Positions 1-8,764 of a stretch of 64,000 bases of DNA are shown piece after piece. The notes beneath the pieces were generated by a model. The model had not been told where the DNA came from. It did not search any database and was given only the letters and a program-made list of their open reading frames with translations. The DNA lies in NCBI GenBank assembly GCA_958296195.1, contig OY282455.1, positions 2,108,001-2,172,000 on the forward strand, given 5' to 3'. The first letter of the stretch is position 1. Every line of letters starts with the position of its first letter. A program made the position numbers and the translations under genes. The DNA comes from an uncultured Pseudomonadales bacterium (GTDB lineage Bacteria > Pseudomonadota > Gammaproteobacteria > Pseudomonadales > Azotimanducaceae).

Positions 1-46
1 GGAAGCTCCATTAAAGTAGCGGGCCTGCACGGCTTAGCCTAGGCCT

Positions 47-61
47 TGGGGCGTTGCCCCA
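47..61. terminator. small GC hairpin at window start
   Basis: TGGGGC, loop GTT, GCCCCA form a perfect 6-base stem 37 bases before the first gene. It could end an upstream transcript, but no T-run follows, so its role is a guess. Confidence 0.25.
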
Positions 62-97
62 GACTGAGGAACCCGCCTCCCCAGCAAGAGAGAACGC

Positions 98-946
98 ATG
101 ATTTTTGACAGCACCGACACCTACATATCCACCGACGAACTCAGCATGGCCGTCGATGCGGCGGTCAAGCTGCAGCGGCCGCTGCTCGTCAAGGGGGAGC
201 CGGGCACGGGCAAGACCCTGTTGGCCGAGGAGATCGCCAAGACCCTAGGGCTTAGCCTGATTCAATGGCACATCAAATCCAGCACCAAGGCCATCAACGG
301 CCTCTATGAATATGACGCCGTCTCCCGCCTGCGGGACTCGCAGCTAGGCGACGCCCGGGTGGGAGACATCCGCAACTACATCAAGAAGGGCAAGCTGTGG
401 GAGGCGTTCGACGCCGATGAGCGGGTGGTGTTGCTGATCGACGAAATCGACAAGGCGGACATCGAGTTCCCCAACGATCTCCTGCAGGAGCTGGACCGCA
501 TGGAGTTCTTCGTCTATGAGCTTTCGGAGACGGTCACCGCCAAGCAGCGCCCCATCGTGGTCATCACCTCCAACAACGAAAAGGAACTGCCGGACGCCTT
601 TCTGCGGCGCTGCTTCTTCCACTACATCAATTTCCCGGACCGGGAGACCATGCAGGAAATCGTCGAGGTGCATTTCCCCTCCATCAAGAAGGACTTGGTC
701 AAGGAGGCCATGGAGATATTCTTCGATGTGCGCAAGGTGCCGGGCCTAAAGAAGAAGCCCTCCACTTCGGAGTTGATCGACTGGCTGAAGCTGCTGATGG
801 CGGACGACATTCCGGACGAAATCCTCACCAACCGGGACACCAGCAAGGCCATACCGCCGCTGTACGGCGCTTTGGTGAAGAACGAGCAGGACGTGCATTT
901 GCTGGAGCGGCTGGCCTTCATGAACCGCCGGGACGCGCGCGGCTAG
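98..946 (+). CDS. MoxR-family AAA+ ATPase
   Basis: A 282-residue AAA+ ATPase of the MoxR type. Walker A is GEPGTGKT (residues 33-40), Walker B is LLIDEID (about 112-118), and a sensor-1-like TSNNEKELPDAF segment follows near 158-169. MoxR proteins act as chaperones that load metals or mature other proteins, almost always with a von Willebrand A (VWA) partner; that partner is the next gene. The size is typical for the compact members of the family. The start ATG follows a weak AAGAGAGAA purine stretch. The client protein cannot be told from the sequence. Confidence 0.9.
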   Translation: MIFDSTDTYISTDELSMAVDAAVKLQRPLLVKGEPGTGKTLLAEEIAKTLGLSLIQWHIKSSTKAINGLYEYDAVSRLRDSQLGDARVGDIRNYIKKGKLWEAFDADERVVLLIDEIDKADIEFPNDLLQELDRMEFFVYELSETVTAKQRPIVVITSNNEKELPDAFLRRCFFHYINFPDRETMQEIVEVHFPSIKKDLVKEAMEIFFDVRKVPGLKKKPSTSELIDWLKLLMADDIPDEILTNRDTSKAIPPLYGALVKNEQDVHLLERLAFMNRRDARG

Positions 947-1099
947 TCCCGGCTTTTTGTTGAGGGCTGCGCCAGCGCAAAATGCATCTTGGGGACCTAC
1001 GGCGGGGGAGGCTGAGCTTGAAGGCGGGAAGCGCATTCTGTGGCGGCGGGCGGCTGGGTCGCTCGCCAGTGCGGCGCAGCCGAAGCGGAAGTTGGCGCC

Positions 1100-2260
1100 A
1101 TGCTGATTAACCTCTTTGTGACGCTGCGCAAATACAAGGTCCCCGTCACCATCCGGGAGCTGATGGACCTGCTGGCGGCCCTCCAGCAGCGCCTCGTTTA
1201 CGCCAATCTCGATGACTTCTACCTGATCGCCCGCACCTGCATGGTCAAGGACGAGAAGAACTACGACAAGTTTGACCGTGCCTTCAGCGCCTATTTTCGC
1301 GGGCTGGAGGACCTGCACGGTCTGTTGGAGTCCCTTATTCCTGACGAATGGCTGCGTCGGGAGTTCGAGCAGTCCCTAAGCCCGGAGGACCTGCGGAGAA
1401 TTCAATCCCTAGGCGGGCTGGAGAAGCTGATCGAGGCTTTTCGGGAGGCCAAGGAGCAAGCGGAGTCGGAGCAGGCCAAGCAGGCTGGGGAAGGCCGGGA
1501 GGGTGAAGGTCAGCAGCCCGGCGGGAAGGGGCCGGGCGGCCTCGGCAAGGGCAGGAAGAAAAAGGCCAAGAAGGTCTGGGATCAGCGTCAGTACAAGAAC
1601 CTGGACGACTCCGTGGAGCTGGGCACCCGCAACATCAAGATGGCGCTGCGCCGCCTGCGCAAGCTCGCCCGCACCGGCAAGGAGGAGGAGCTGGACATGG
1701 ACGGCACCGTCCGCCGCACCGCCCACAACGGCGGCCTGCTGGACATCAGGATGCAGCCGGAGCGCAAGAACACCGTGAAGGTGCTGCTGTTGCTGGACAT
1801 CGGCGGCTCCATGGACAGCCATGTGAAGATCTGCGAGGAGCTGTTCTCCGCCACGCGCACGGAGTTCAAGCACTTGGAGAGCTTCTACTTCCACAACTTC
1901 ATCTATGAGTCGGTGTGGAAGGACAACCGCCGCCGCATGATGGAGCGCATCCCCACCTGGCAGGTGCTGAACAAGTACGCCCAGGACTACAAGGTGGTGT
2001 TCGTGGGCGACGCCACCATGGCGCCCTACGAGATCACCCACGCCGGCGGCAGCGTAGAGCACTGGAACGAGGAGCCCGGCGCCCTGTGGATGGCGCGCTT
2101 CACGGAGCTTTACGACAAGCTGGTTTGGATCAACCCCACCCCTCAGGAAACTTGGGATTACTCCACTTCGGTGGCCATGACCCAGAAACTGGTTGGCGGG
2201 GCCATGTATCCCCTTACCATCCGCGGCCTTGAGGAGGGCATGGCGGCCCTGACCAAGTAG
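1100..2260 (+). CDS. VWA-domain protein, CoxE-like, partner of MoxR
   Basis: A 386-residue protein. The N-terminal half (VTIRELMDLLAALQQ) resembles CoxE/VWA-containing proteins, residues about 115-160 are a charged Gly/Lys/Glu-rich linker, and the C-terminal half is a VWA domain. The metal-site motif is DIGGS (about 233-237) rather than canonical DxSxS, so the first Ser is replaced by Gly. I chose ATG 1100 because the 20 residues before it (from 1040) look like untranslated sequence. MoxR-VWA pairs are known cofactor-insertion chaperones, so the two genes very likely act as one unit. No CO dehydrogenase or other obvious client is nearby. Confidence 0.85.
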   Translation: MLINLFVTLRKYKVPVTIRELMDLLAALQQRLVYANLDDFYLIARTCMVKDEKNYDKFDRAFSAYFRGLEDLHGLLESLIPDEWLRREFEQSLSPEDLRRIQSLGGLEKLIEAFREAKEQAESEQAKQAGEGREGEGQQPGGKGPGGLGKGRKKKAKKVWDQRQYKNLDDSVELGTRNIKMALRRLRKLARTGKEEELDMDGTVRRTAHNGGLLDIRMQPERKNTVKVLLLLDIGGSMDSHVKICEELFSATRTEFKHLESFYFHNFIYESVWKDNRRRMMERIPTWQVLNKYAQDYKVVFVGDATMAPYEITHAGGSVEHWNEEPGALWMARFTELYDKLVWINPTPQETWDYSTSVAMTQKLVGGAMYPLTIRGLEEGMAALTK

Positions 2261-2473
2261 CGTCATGGCGGCTTGTGGGGACAATCTGCATCAAGAAGCG
2301 GAATTTGCGCACAGAGGCTTTTTTTCCTCGAATAAGGTGCTACACTCCGTTGCGTTCGTTTGGAACGGGTGAGGGCGAAGAGCCTTCTTCTTGTTGAGTG
2401 GCCTTGCGCGGCATCTTCGTTGCGCAGGCGTTGTGGCAACTTGGGAAGCCCGCTTGGGCTCAGGAGAACTGAA

Positions 2474-2770
2474 ATGTTGAACAACAAACTGAAGCCGATC
2501 GCTATTGCCATCGGTGCTGCTTTTGCTGGGTCCTTGGCCTCCGTGGCGCTCGCCGATGCCGAAGCGGACCTCTTCGCGGCTGACGAGCTGGAGCCCAGCT
2601 ATGATCTGGTGGCTGACAAGCACGAAGGCGATGGTTCCTGCGGCGACAAGGAGTCCAGCGATGGCGCCTGCGGTGACGGAACCTGCGGCGACAAGGAGTC
2701 CAGCGAAGGCGCCGGTGATGACGATCCCGAAGAAGCTGCCGAAGGCGCCGCCACCGGCGACGACGCTTAA
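2474..2770 (+). CDS. secreted Cys-containing MNIO precursor peptide (bufferin/HvfA-like)
   Basis: A 98-residue secreted peptide. A Sec signal (MLNNKLKP then a hydrophobic stretch, predicted cleavage after VALA at 27) is followed by a short acidic segment and a low-complexity Gly/Asp/Ser tail with three cysteines (56, 66, 71). The tail is an imperfect tandem repeat of a CGDKESSxGA unit; in the second copy the Cys after the unit has become Gly. ATG 2474 has a good AGGAGA ribosome site. It is followed by a DUF692 (MNIO) gene and a DUF2063 gene, the arrangement of bufferin and HvfABC operons, where the enzyme converts precursor cysteines into copper-binding heterocycles. Which cysteines are modified here is unknown. 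Confidence 0.8.
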   Translation: MLNNKLKPIAIAIGAAFAGSLASVALADAEADLFAADELEPSYDLVADKHEGDGSCGDKESSDGACGDGTCGDKESSEGAGDDDPEEAAEGAATGDDA

Positions 2771-2791
2771 GGCCGCACTGCCCTGGAGGCG

Positions 2792-3643
2792 ATGAGTTCG
2801 CCGATTGTCGGCGCGGGTTTGGGCCTGCGCCGCGCTTTTCTCGGCGACCTTATCGCAACCGCTGCGCAAGCTCCGGATTTTTTGGAGGTTGCGCCGGAAA
2901 ACTGGATCGGAGTTGGCGGTCGCCGCGGCCGCCAATTTCACCAAGTGGCCGATCGATACCCTTTGGTTTGCCACGGCCTTTCCCTTTCCATCGGCAGCCC
3001 CGCGCCGTTGGATTTCCAATTCCTAGCGGCAATCAAGTCCTTTCTGGACCGTCATGAAGTGCTGGCCTACACCGAGCACCTAAGCTATTGCAGCGACGAG
3101 CGGGGACAGCTGTACAACCTCATGCCCATCCCCTTCACCGAGGAGGCCGTTGCCTACGTCGCCGGCCGCATTCGACAAGTGCAGGACTTTCTGGAGCGCC
3201 GCATCGGCATTGAAAACGTTTCCTGCTACGCCACTCCCGGCCAAGAACTCACGGAACTCGAGTTCGTCAACGGCGTACTTCGGGAGGCGGACTGCGATCT
3301 GCTGCTGGACGTCAACAACATTTACGTCAACAGCATTAACTTTCGCTACGATCCCCACGAGTTTCTCGCCGGCATTGATGGCCAAAGGACCGTTTACGTT
3401 CACGTCGCCGGGCATGAGGCGAGAAGTGCGGACCTACGAGTGGACACCCACGGCGCACCGGTGATCGAACCGGTGTGGGAACTTCTTGACGAGGCGTATG
3501 AACGTTTCGGGCCGTTGCCGACGCTGCTGGAGCGGGATTTCGACTTCCCGCCCTTCGCCGACCTGCTTGGCGAAGTGAAGCGCATTCGCGCGGCGCAGGA
3601 GCGGTCAAGCACCGCCGCGCTGGCGGGAGGTCGAGCAAGCTGA
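2792..3643 (+). CDS. DUF692 multinuclear non-heme iron oxidase (MNIO), RiPP-modifying
   Basis: A 283-residue TIM-barrel enzyme of the DUF692/MNIO family. Visible family motifs are the start segment GLGLRR, VAPENW (about 34-39), VCHGLSLSIGS (His 61), YTEHLSY (His 96), DVNNIYVNS and HVAGH, which supply metal-ligand His/Asp/Asn/Glu residues. MNIOs are iron enzymes that oxidise Cys or other residues in peptide substrates; the obvious substrate is the precursor 21 bases upstream. The start ATG 2792 has a TGGAGG ribosome site. Full length for the family (about 280). Confidence 0.92.
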   Translation: MSSPIVGAGLGLRRAFLGDLIATAAQAPDFLEVAPENWIGVGGRRGRQFHQVADRYPLVCHGLSLSIGSPAPLDFQFLAAIKSFLDRHEVLAYTEHLSYCSDERGQLYNLMPIPFTEEAVAYVAGRIRQVQDFLERRIGIENVSCYATPGQELTELEFVNGVLREADCDLLLDVNNIYVNSINFRYDPHEFLAGIDGQRTVYVHVAGHEARSADLRVDTHGAPVIEPVWELLDEAYERFGPLPTLLERDFDFPPFADLLGEVKRIRAAQERSSTAALAGGRAS

Positions 3644-4404
3644 AAGGCGCCGATCTGCTTGCGACGCAACGTGAGTTCGCCGCCCGCATCCGCAACCCGC
3701 AACTCAACCCGGCGCCGGATGACGTGGATGCGGTGCGCATGCGGCTGTACGAACAGCTCTTTTACGGCAACCTTGAACGTTTCCTTGCCTCCGGCTTCCC
3801 CGTCTTCAAGAGGATGCTGGGTGACGCCCGCTGGCGCAAGCTGGTGCGGGCTTTCTACGACCGACACCCTTGTCAGACACCATACTTTCGAGAAATCGGC
3901 CAGGAGTTTTTGGCCTATTTGGAGGCCGGCAACCGCCAAGATCTGCCCGATTTTCTGGTGGAGCTTGCCCACTACGAAGCAACGGAGCGCTCCCTGCAAG
4001 TGGCCGAGGATGCCGCCTCACCGGCGGACATCGACCCTGCCGGCGACCTTCTGAACCAGCCCGTGGTGATTTCGCCCTTAACTCGTCTGCTGTCCTACCG
4101 CTACCCCGTGCAGGAGCTCGGCGCCGTCGGCGCAGCGGATGCGCCCAAGCCAAAGCCAACCTTTTTGATTGCTTGCCGCCGTCAGGATGGGGAAGTCAAG
4201 ATGCTGGCGTCCAACGCCCTGACCCATCGCCTGCTTGAGCTTCTGCGCGAGGAGGTCAGCGGCCGGCAAGCCTTGGCCGCTTTGGCGGCGCAAATGCCGA
4301 ACATCGACAACGCCCGTCTGCAAACCCAAGGCGTCGCCATTCTCAATCGATTGCGCCAGGCGGAAGTTTTGCTCGGCGCCAGAATTCGGGCGCCGTTGTC
4401 CTAA
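3640..4404 (+). CDS. DUF2063 protein, MNIO partner (BufC/HvfC-like), probable CTG start
   Basis: A DUF2063 protein, which in these operons binds and delivers the precursor to the DUF692 enzyme. The conserved N-terminal pattern (Q-x-E-F-A-A-R-I-R-N-P) begins upstream of the first usual start codon, GTG 3724, and no ATG, GTG or TTG exists in frame before it. A CTG at 3640 overlaps the TGA of the upstream gene (CTGA) and has GGGAGG nine bases before it, so I take CTG as the start, giving 254 residues. Later segments (FLASGFPVFKRML, ELAHYE, LLSYRYPV) fit the family. Translational coupling to the DUF692 gene is likely. Confidence 0.85.
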   Translation: MKGADLLATQREFAARIRNPQLNPAPDDVDAVRMRLYEQLFYGNLERFLASGFPVFKRMLGDARWRKLVRAFYDRHPCQTPYFREIGQEFLAYLEAGNRQDLPDFLVELAHYEATERSLQVAEDAASPADIDPAGDLLNQPVVISPLTRLLSYRYPVQELGAVGAADAPKPKPTFLIACRRQDGEVKMLASNALTHRLLELLREEVSGRQALAALAAQMPNIDNARLQTQGVAILNRLRQAEVLLGARIRAPLS

Positions 4405-4557
4405 GCCTTGGATCGGCCCCTCTTGCGGCCCGGCAAAAGGTCTCAAAAGCGGGTTCTTCAGAATTCTTGCATAATGCCTGCATAATGCTTGTCATATTGG
4501 TTGTTATGGGAGTAAGGTGTACCCACGCATTTGCGTGAAGTTTGCCTTGCCGAAAAA

Positions 4558-5667
4558 ATGAGCCTTCTGGTCGTCGAAACTGGCCCAGGGGGAGCCTCGC
4601 CGCTTGCCGATCAGCTCATCCACTTGGGCTATGTCCCCTTGTCCGCGTCAAACCTTAAGACTGCGGTTCGAATGTGCGACCATGCGCACCCGGAACTCAT
4701 CGTTTGCGACCGGCTGGAGTGGTCGGAGGAGTTGGCCGGCCAGTACGGCTACATTCCCGTGGCGTTGGCGTCAAGGGAGTGGTCAACGGAGGTTCTGTCC
4801 AAGGCGTTGCGGGCGGGGCTTGCGGACGTTTGGGAGATGCCTGGGGACTCGGCGGCGTTCGGAGAGCGCATTGCGGCGGTATTGGCCCGCTCCAAGGCTG
4901 TGGCGGGCCAGCTGGAGACCCGCTTGGACCAATTCGTCCGGGACGTGCAGCGGGACCAGCAAGCCGGCCGCCATGTGCAGCTCGGCATGTTGCCGCCAAA
5001 TCCGATGGCCATCGACCACTATCGGCTGCACCACCGCATCGTCCCCTCCCTCATTTTGAGCGGCGATTTTGTCGATTACTTCCGCATTAGTGAGCGCTAT
5101 TTTGCGTTTTACGTCGCCGACGTTTCCGGCCACGGCGCCTCCTCGGCCTTTGTCACCGTGCTGTTGAAGAACTTCTCCCGCCGGCTGCGGCGGGAGTATC
5201 GCCCGGCGATGATGCAGAACCCGGGTCTCATATTGGAGTGGCTCAATCAGGAGCTTCTCGACCAGCACATGGACAAGCATGTGGCGCTGCTCATCGCCGT
5301 GTGCGACCTTGCAAGCAACAGTTTTCACTTCGCCAACGCCGGCCATTATCCGCAGATCGCCTGCGTCACCGGCGGCGAGGCTCGATTCCTGGACCTGAAG
5401 GGCAAGCCCATCGGCTTGTTTGACTCTGTCAGCTACGAGGTGGCCAGGCTGCAGCTCGCCGTCGGCGACCGCCTGGTGATGTTCACCGACGGCGTACTCG
5501 AGGTCCTGTCCGGCAAATCGCTGGAGGAGAAGGAGCAAATGCTGCTGCGGGCCATCCGGGAAAGCGGCTCCTTAGATGGCCTTTGGCGCTTCTTGGAACT
5601 GACCGAGGGCGAAGACGCCCACGGCCCGGATGACATCACTTGCCTGATGGTGGCGCGGGAGTCCTAG
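4558..5667 (+). CDS. PP2C-type (SpoIIE) serine phosphatase with degenerate receiver domain
   Basis: About 369 residues from ATG 4558; a TTG at 4531 is an alternative start. Residues 1-120 look like a response-regulator receiver (LIVCDRLEW at the usual Asp site), but the usual Lys is missing (WEMP in place of KP), so phosphorylation is doubtful. A helical linker leads to a SpoIIE/RsbU phosphatase domain with SGDF, VADVSGHGASSAF, FANAGHYP, MFTDGVLE and DDITCLM, which carry the metal-binding Asp residues. Such phosphatases dephosphorylate STAS anti-anti-sigma proteins; the STAS gene follows with a one-base overlap. No RsbW-type kinase is nearby. Confidence 0.88.
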   Translation: MSLLVVETGPGGASPLADQLIHLGYVPLSASNLKTAVRMCDHAHPELIVCDRLEWSEELAGQYGYIPVALASREWSTEVLSKALRAGLADVWEMPGDSAAFGERIAAVLARSKAVAGQLETRLDQFVRDVQRDQQAGRHVQLGMLPPNPMAIDHYRLHHRIVPSLILSGDFVDYFRISERYFAFYVADVSGHGASSAFVTVLLKNFSRRLRREYRPAMMQNPGLILEWLNQELLDQHMDKHVALLIAVCDLASNSFHFANAGHYPQIACVTGGEARFLDLKGKPIGLFDSVSYEVARLQLAVGDRLVMFTDGVLEVLSGKSLEEKEQMLLRAIRESGSLDGLWRFLELTEGEDAHGPDDITCLMVARES

Positions 5668-6188
5668 TGTCTGGTCAAATCCTAGTCGCCGCCTACGATG
5701 GCGTTTACGAGTTGAAGTTCGTCGGCGACGTGCGCCTGACGGTCAGCAGCGCCATTGACGGCTTCGTTGCGCACATGTTCAACGACGAGGGCTTCAAGTC
5801 GGTGTTGATCGACCTCAGCGAAGTGGAGGCCATCGACAGCACCTCCCTAGGTCTGCTGGCAAAGCTCTCCATTGAAGCCAAGCGGCGTTTCGACTACGCC
5901 CCCACGCTGGTTTCCACTCAACCGGACATAACTCGAATACTGCTCACGATGGGCTTTGACGATGTCTTCCACATCATTGACACGCCCTTGCAGGAGAGCG
6001 CTCAACTCACGGAACTGCCCCGAGTCGCCAACACCAGGGAGGAGGAGCTGCGCAATCGAGTCATCGACGCCCATCGTGCGCTGGTGTCGATGAACGCCCG
6101 CAATCACGACACCTTCAAGGACCTAGTGGCCGCTCTCGAAGCGGAAGCGGATGAGGCTAGGGCGCCGCAGCAAGCTGCTTCGCTTTGA
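5667..6188 (+). CDS. STAS-domain anti-sigma factor antagonist
   Basis: A 173-residue protein. Residues 1-105 form a STAS domain with the switch motif VEAIDSTSLGLL, in which the Ser after Asp is the usual phosphorylation site, and LTMGFDDVF near the end. The last 60 residues are a helical extension not part of a minimal STAS domain. GTG 5667 overlaps the stop of the phosphatase gene, so the two are translated together and probably form a partner-switching module. Its 3' end overlaps the convergent TerB gene by 32 bases. Confidence 0.85.
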   Translation: MSGQILVAAYDGVYELKFVGDVRLTVSSAIDGFVAHMFNDEGFKSVLIDLSEVEAIDSTSLGLLAKLSIEAKRRFDYAPTLVSTQPDITRILLTMGFDDVFHIIDTPLQESAQLTELPRVANTREEELRNRVIDAHRALVSMNARNHDTFKDLVAALEAEADEARAPQQAASL

Positions 6189-6606
6189 GCTTGGCGGCGA
6201 TGAACCGACCGTGGTCAACATACAGCAGCTCCGCCGCCTTGCGGATGGCCGCCTCCTCGTATTTGTCCAGCTCCGCATCGCTGTAGGCGAGACGCCATAG
6301 CTCCACCACCAAGTCGAAGCGGCGTTGCAGCGGCCAGTCCTCAACGATGGTTCGGGTGAAGCGATGCAGACCCACGCTGTTGTGGTGCGCATTGCGGGAT
6401 TGCGCCAGCAGCGCTTGAACGTCGTCATCAGACAAGGCGAACGTCGCGGAGAGCGCCCGCTCCATCGCGGCTGTCTCAGCTTCGGACACTTGGTGGTCCG
6501 CGCAAGCCACTTCGACGAGCAACACCGCCGCCGCCAATTCGATCTTGACGGCCGGTTCTTCATTGGTTGGCGGCGTTTGAATTCGCTCGAGCAGCCGGGC
6601 GAGCAT
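6157..6606 (-). CDS. TerB-like tellurite-resistance domain protein
   Basis: A 149-residue helical protein matching the TerB/DjlA-type fold: VKIELAAAVLLVEVACADHQVSEAE, with an acidic patch (ADHQVSEAE and later SDAELDKYEE). TerB-like proteins bind metal and are linked to stress response, but the role here is not defined. ATG 6606 overlaps the stop of dusA (ATGA), so it is the second gene of that operon. A longer reading frame going back to 6906 lies within dusA and is discarded. Confidence 0.8.
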   Translation of the reverse strand: MLARLLERIQTPPTNEEPAVKIELAAAVLLVEVACADHQVSEAETAAMERALSATFALSDDDVQALLAQSRNAHHNSVGLHRFTRTIVEDWPLQRRFDLVVELWRLAYSDAELDKYEEAAIRKAAELLYVDHGRFIAAKLKAKQLAAAP

Positions 6607-7616
6607 CAGGCGGCCTTTTGGCTTGGGCCGTAGGTCGGCGCCATCGCCGCGACCGCCGCCCGCACTGCGCCAAGGTCGTTGCTGTGGGTCGTCAGCGTCG
6701 CGGAGAGCGTCTGTCGATAGCGGCGGGCGCCGGGCTGGCCTTTGAACAGACCGAGCATGGGCTTGGTCAAGTCGGCCAGGGGTGCGCCGGCGGCCAATTG
6801 CTCCGCCGCATAGTCGAGATAGGCGGTGGCCGCGTCCTGCTCCGCAACGGTTGGAGCGCCGAACATCATGGCGTCGAGTTCGCCGAGGAATCGAGGTCCG
6901 TGCCAAGCGGCTCGCCCGATCATGATGCCGTCGCTGCGCTGCAAGTGCGTGGCGGCTTCGGCTAGGTTGGTGATGCCGCCGTTGACGATGACGTTCAGGC
7001 CGGGAAAGCGCTCCTTCAGCCGGTACGCCCGTTCCGGCTGCAGCGGCGGTATGTTGCGGTTCTGAGCCGGGTTCAGGCCGCTGAGCAGGGCCTTGCGGGC
7101 GTGGACGTAAACCGTTTGGCAGCCGGCGCCGGCTATGGCTTCGATGAAATTATCGAGATGCGCGTCGCTGTCCCGGTCGTCTATGCCGAGGCGGCATTTA
7201 ACCGTGACCGGCCGCCCGGCCGTGCGCATGGCCTTGACGCAACGGGCCACCAAGGCCGGCTCCGCCATCAGCGCTGCGCCGAAGCAACCTTGGCGCACCC
7301 GAGGGGAAGGGCAGCCGACATTGAAATTGATTTCCGCAAAGCCCGCCGCGACGGCCGCTTCGGCGGCGGTGGCCAACAGCCCCGGGTGGTTGCCGCCCAA
7401 CTGGCAAGCCACCGACCTCTCGGCCGGATGGCGCTTAAGCAATCGCTCTTGGGGACCACGCACAACGGCGTCCGCCGTGATCATTTCCGTGAAGAGCAGG
7501 GCGTTGACGCTGAACAGGCGATGCAGATAGCGGCAGTGGCTGTCCGTCCAAGCCATCATTGGCGCCACCGCCAGCAGTTTCCTCACTTGGGCCGCATCGT
7601 CCATAGTGTGGGACAT
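6606..7616 (-). CDS. dusA: tRNA-dihydrouridine(20/20a) synthase DusA
   Basis: An FMN-dependent TIM-barrel enzyme that reduces uridine in the tRNA D-loop. Matches to DusA include LAVAPMMAWTDSHCRY, ACQLGGN, INFNVGCPSPRVRQGCFGA with the catalytic Cys, VHARKALLSGL, NGGI and GIMIGRAAW, and the DusA-specific MLGLFKGQPGARRYR near the C-terminus. I chose ATG 7616 (MSHTMDDAAQ), giving 336 residues, close to the family norm; ATG 7604 is also possible. The reading frame extends to 7724 but that part has no homologous feel. Confidence 0.93.
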   Translation of the reverse strand: MSHTMDDAAQVRKLLAVAPMMAWTDSHCRYLHRLFSVNALLFTEMITADAVVRGPQERLLKRHPAERSVACQLGGNHPGLLATAAEAAVAAGFAEINFNVGCPSPRVRQGCFGAALMAEPALVARCVKAMRTAGRPVTVKCRLGIDDRDSDAHLDNFIEAIAGAGCQTVYVHARKALLSGLNPAQNRNIPPLQPERAYRLKERFPGLNVIVNGGITNLAEAATHLQRSDGIMIGRAAWHGPRFLGELDAMMFGAPTVAEQDAATAYLDYAAEQLAAGAPLADLTKPMLGLFKGQPGARRYRQTLSATLTTHSNDLGAVRAAVAAMAPTYGPSQKAA

Positions 7617-7787
7617 TGTACCGGCATCGGCCGCCCGTCCCGCACGACATCCCGGATGGAGAGTTGTGGACATGACGGAAGCCTTTTGGTGCAGCAGATC
7701 GATTAGTCTCCATTTTTGCTTCATTTTCTAGCCAAGCATCTGTATAGTCGCTGCTTCGAGACGCCCTAGAGGTGAAAACAGCCATCC

Positions 7788-8702
7788 ATGATTCCCCAAC
7801 GCACGATCAGCCAGCCAGTGCATGCCATTGGCATCGGTGTGCATTCGGGCCAGAAGGTTCGGATGACGTTGCGCCCTGCGGCGGAGAACAGCGGCATCCG
7901 CTTCGTCCGCACCGACATCCATGCCTTGGCCCGAGTCCGCGCCCTAGCCCAGAACGTATCCGATACGACGCTGGCCACCAGCATTTCCGAAAACGGCTGC
8001 CAAGTTTCGACCGTTGAGCACCTGATGTCCGCGCTTTGGGGTTTCGCGGTGGACAACCTCATCGTGGAGCTCAACGCGGAGGAGGTGCCGATCATGGACG
8101 GCAGCGCCGCCGCCTTCGTTGACCTCATCAGTTCGGTTGGCATCGTGGAGCAGAACGCCGCTAAGGAGTTCATTCGCATCAAGCGGGAAATCCGGGTCAC
8201 GCAGGGAGAAGCCTTCGCCTCCCTCTCGCCCCACCGAGGCTTTAGAGGTGCCTACACTTTTGTGTTCGACCATCCGGTTTACAACCGCTTCCCGAAGCAA
8301 ATTTGCCTTGATTTTGCCCGGGTGGCCTATGTGGATTCGGTGAGCCGCGCCCGTTCGTTCGGTCTGGTAAGCGAATTGGACCAAGCGCAGAAGATCAACA
8401 AGTGCCTAGGCTCCAGCTTGGCCAACGCCGTTGGCGTTGGTGACTACAGCATCTTGAACGAAGAGGGGCTGCGCTACCGCGATGAGTTCGTCAGGCACAA
8501 GCTGCTCGACGCCATTGGCGACCTGTATCTGCTGGAGCGCCCCATTTTGGGGGCCTTCACCGGCTACATGTCCGGCCATGCGCTGAACAACAAGCTGGCC
8601 AAGGCCTTGCTGCGCTGCGCTGACGCCTGGGAAGTGTCCACGGTCGGCCGGGATTGCCCGTGGGACGGAACCATCATGCCAGCGGTGGCCGTTCAAGCCT
8701 GA
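7788..8702 (+). CDS. lpxC: UDP-3-O-acyl-N-acetylglucosamine deacetylase LpxC
   Basis: The committed, zinc-dependent step of lipid A synthesis, 304 residues, collinear with the E. coli enzyme. Key segments are GIGVHSGQKV, STVEHLMSAL (zinc His), EVPIMDGSA, SRARSFG and FVRHKLLDAIGDL (zinc His and Asp), then SGHALNNKL. It stands alone between dusA (divergent) and gltX instead of following ftsZ. A TATAGT hexamer at 7743-7748 may be its -10 box, but no well-spaced -35 is visible. The start ATG follows AGAGGTG. Confidence 0.97.
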   Translation: MIPQRTISQPVHAIGIGVHSGQKVRMTLRPAAENSGIRFVRTDIHALARVRALAQNVSDTTLATSISENGCQVSTVEHLMSALWGFAVDNLIVELNAEEVPIMDGSAAAFVDLISSVGIVEQNAAKEFIRIKREIRVTQGEAFASLSPHRGFRGAYTFVFDHPVYNRFPKQICLDFARVAYVDSVSRARSFGLVSELDQAQKINKCLGSSLANAVGVGDYSILNEEGLRYRDEFVRHKLLDAIGDLYLLERPILGAFTGYMSGHALNNKLAKALLRCADAWEVSTVGRDCPWDGTIMPAVAVQA

Positions 8703-8714
8703 TTGGCCGGCGTC

Positions 8715-8744
8715 GCGGCTGCGGCCGTGCGCTTGCGCAGCCGC
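8715..8744. terminator. hairpin between lpxC and gltX
   Basis: GCGGCTGCG (8715-8723) and CGCAGCCGC (8736-8744) form a perfect 9-base stem around a 12-base loop, 12 bases after lpxC. There is no T-run, so termination would be of a non-classical kind. Confidence 0.4.
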
Positions 8745-8750
8745 CCACCC

Positions 8751-8756
8751 TATAAT
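8751..8756 (+). promoter_or_regulatory. TATAAT box just before gltX
   Basis: A perfect TATAAT lies only 8 bases before the gltX ATG. If used, transcription would start within a few bases of the ATG, giving a nearly leaderless message. No good -35 is seen at the right spacing. Confidence 0.45.
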
Positions 8757-8764
8757 GCGGCCCC

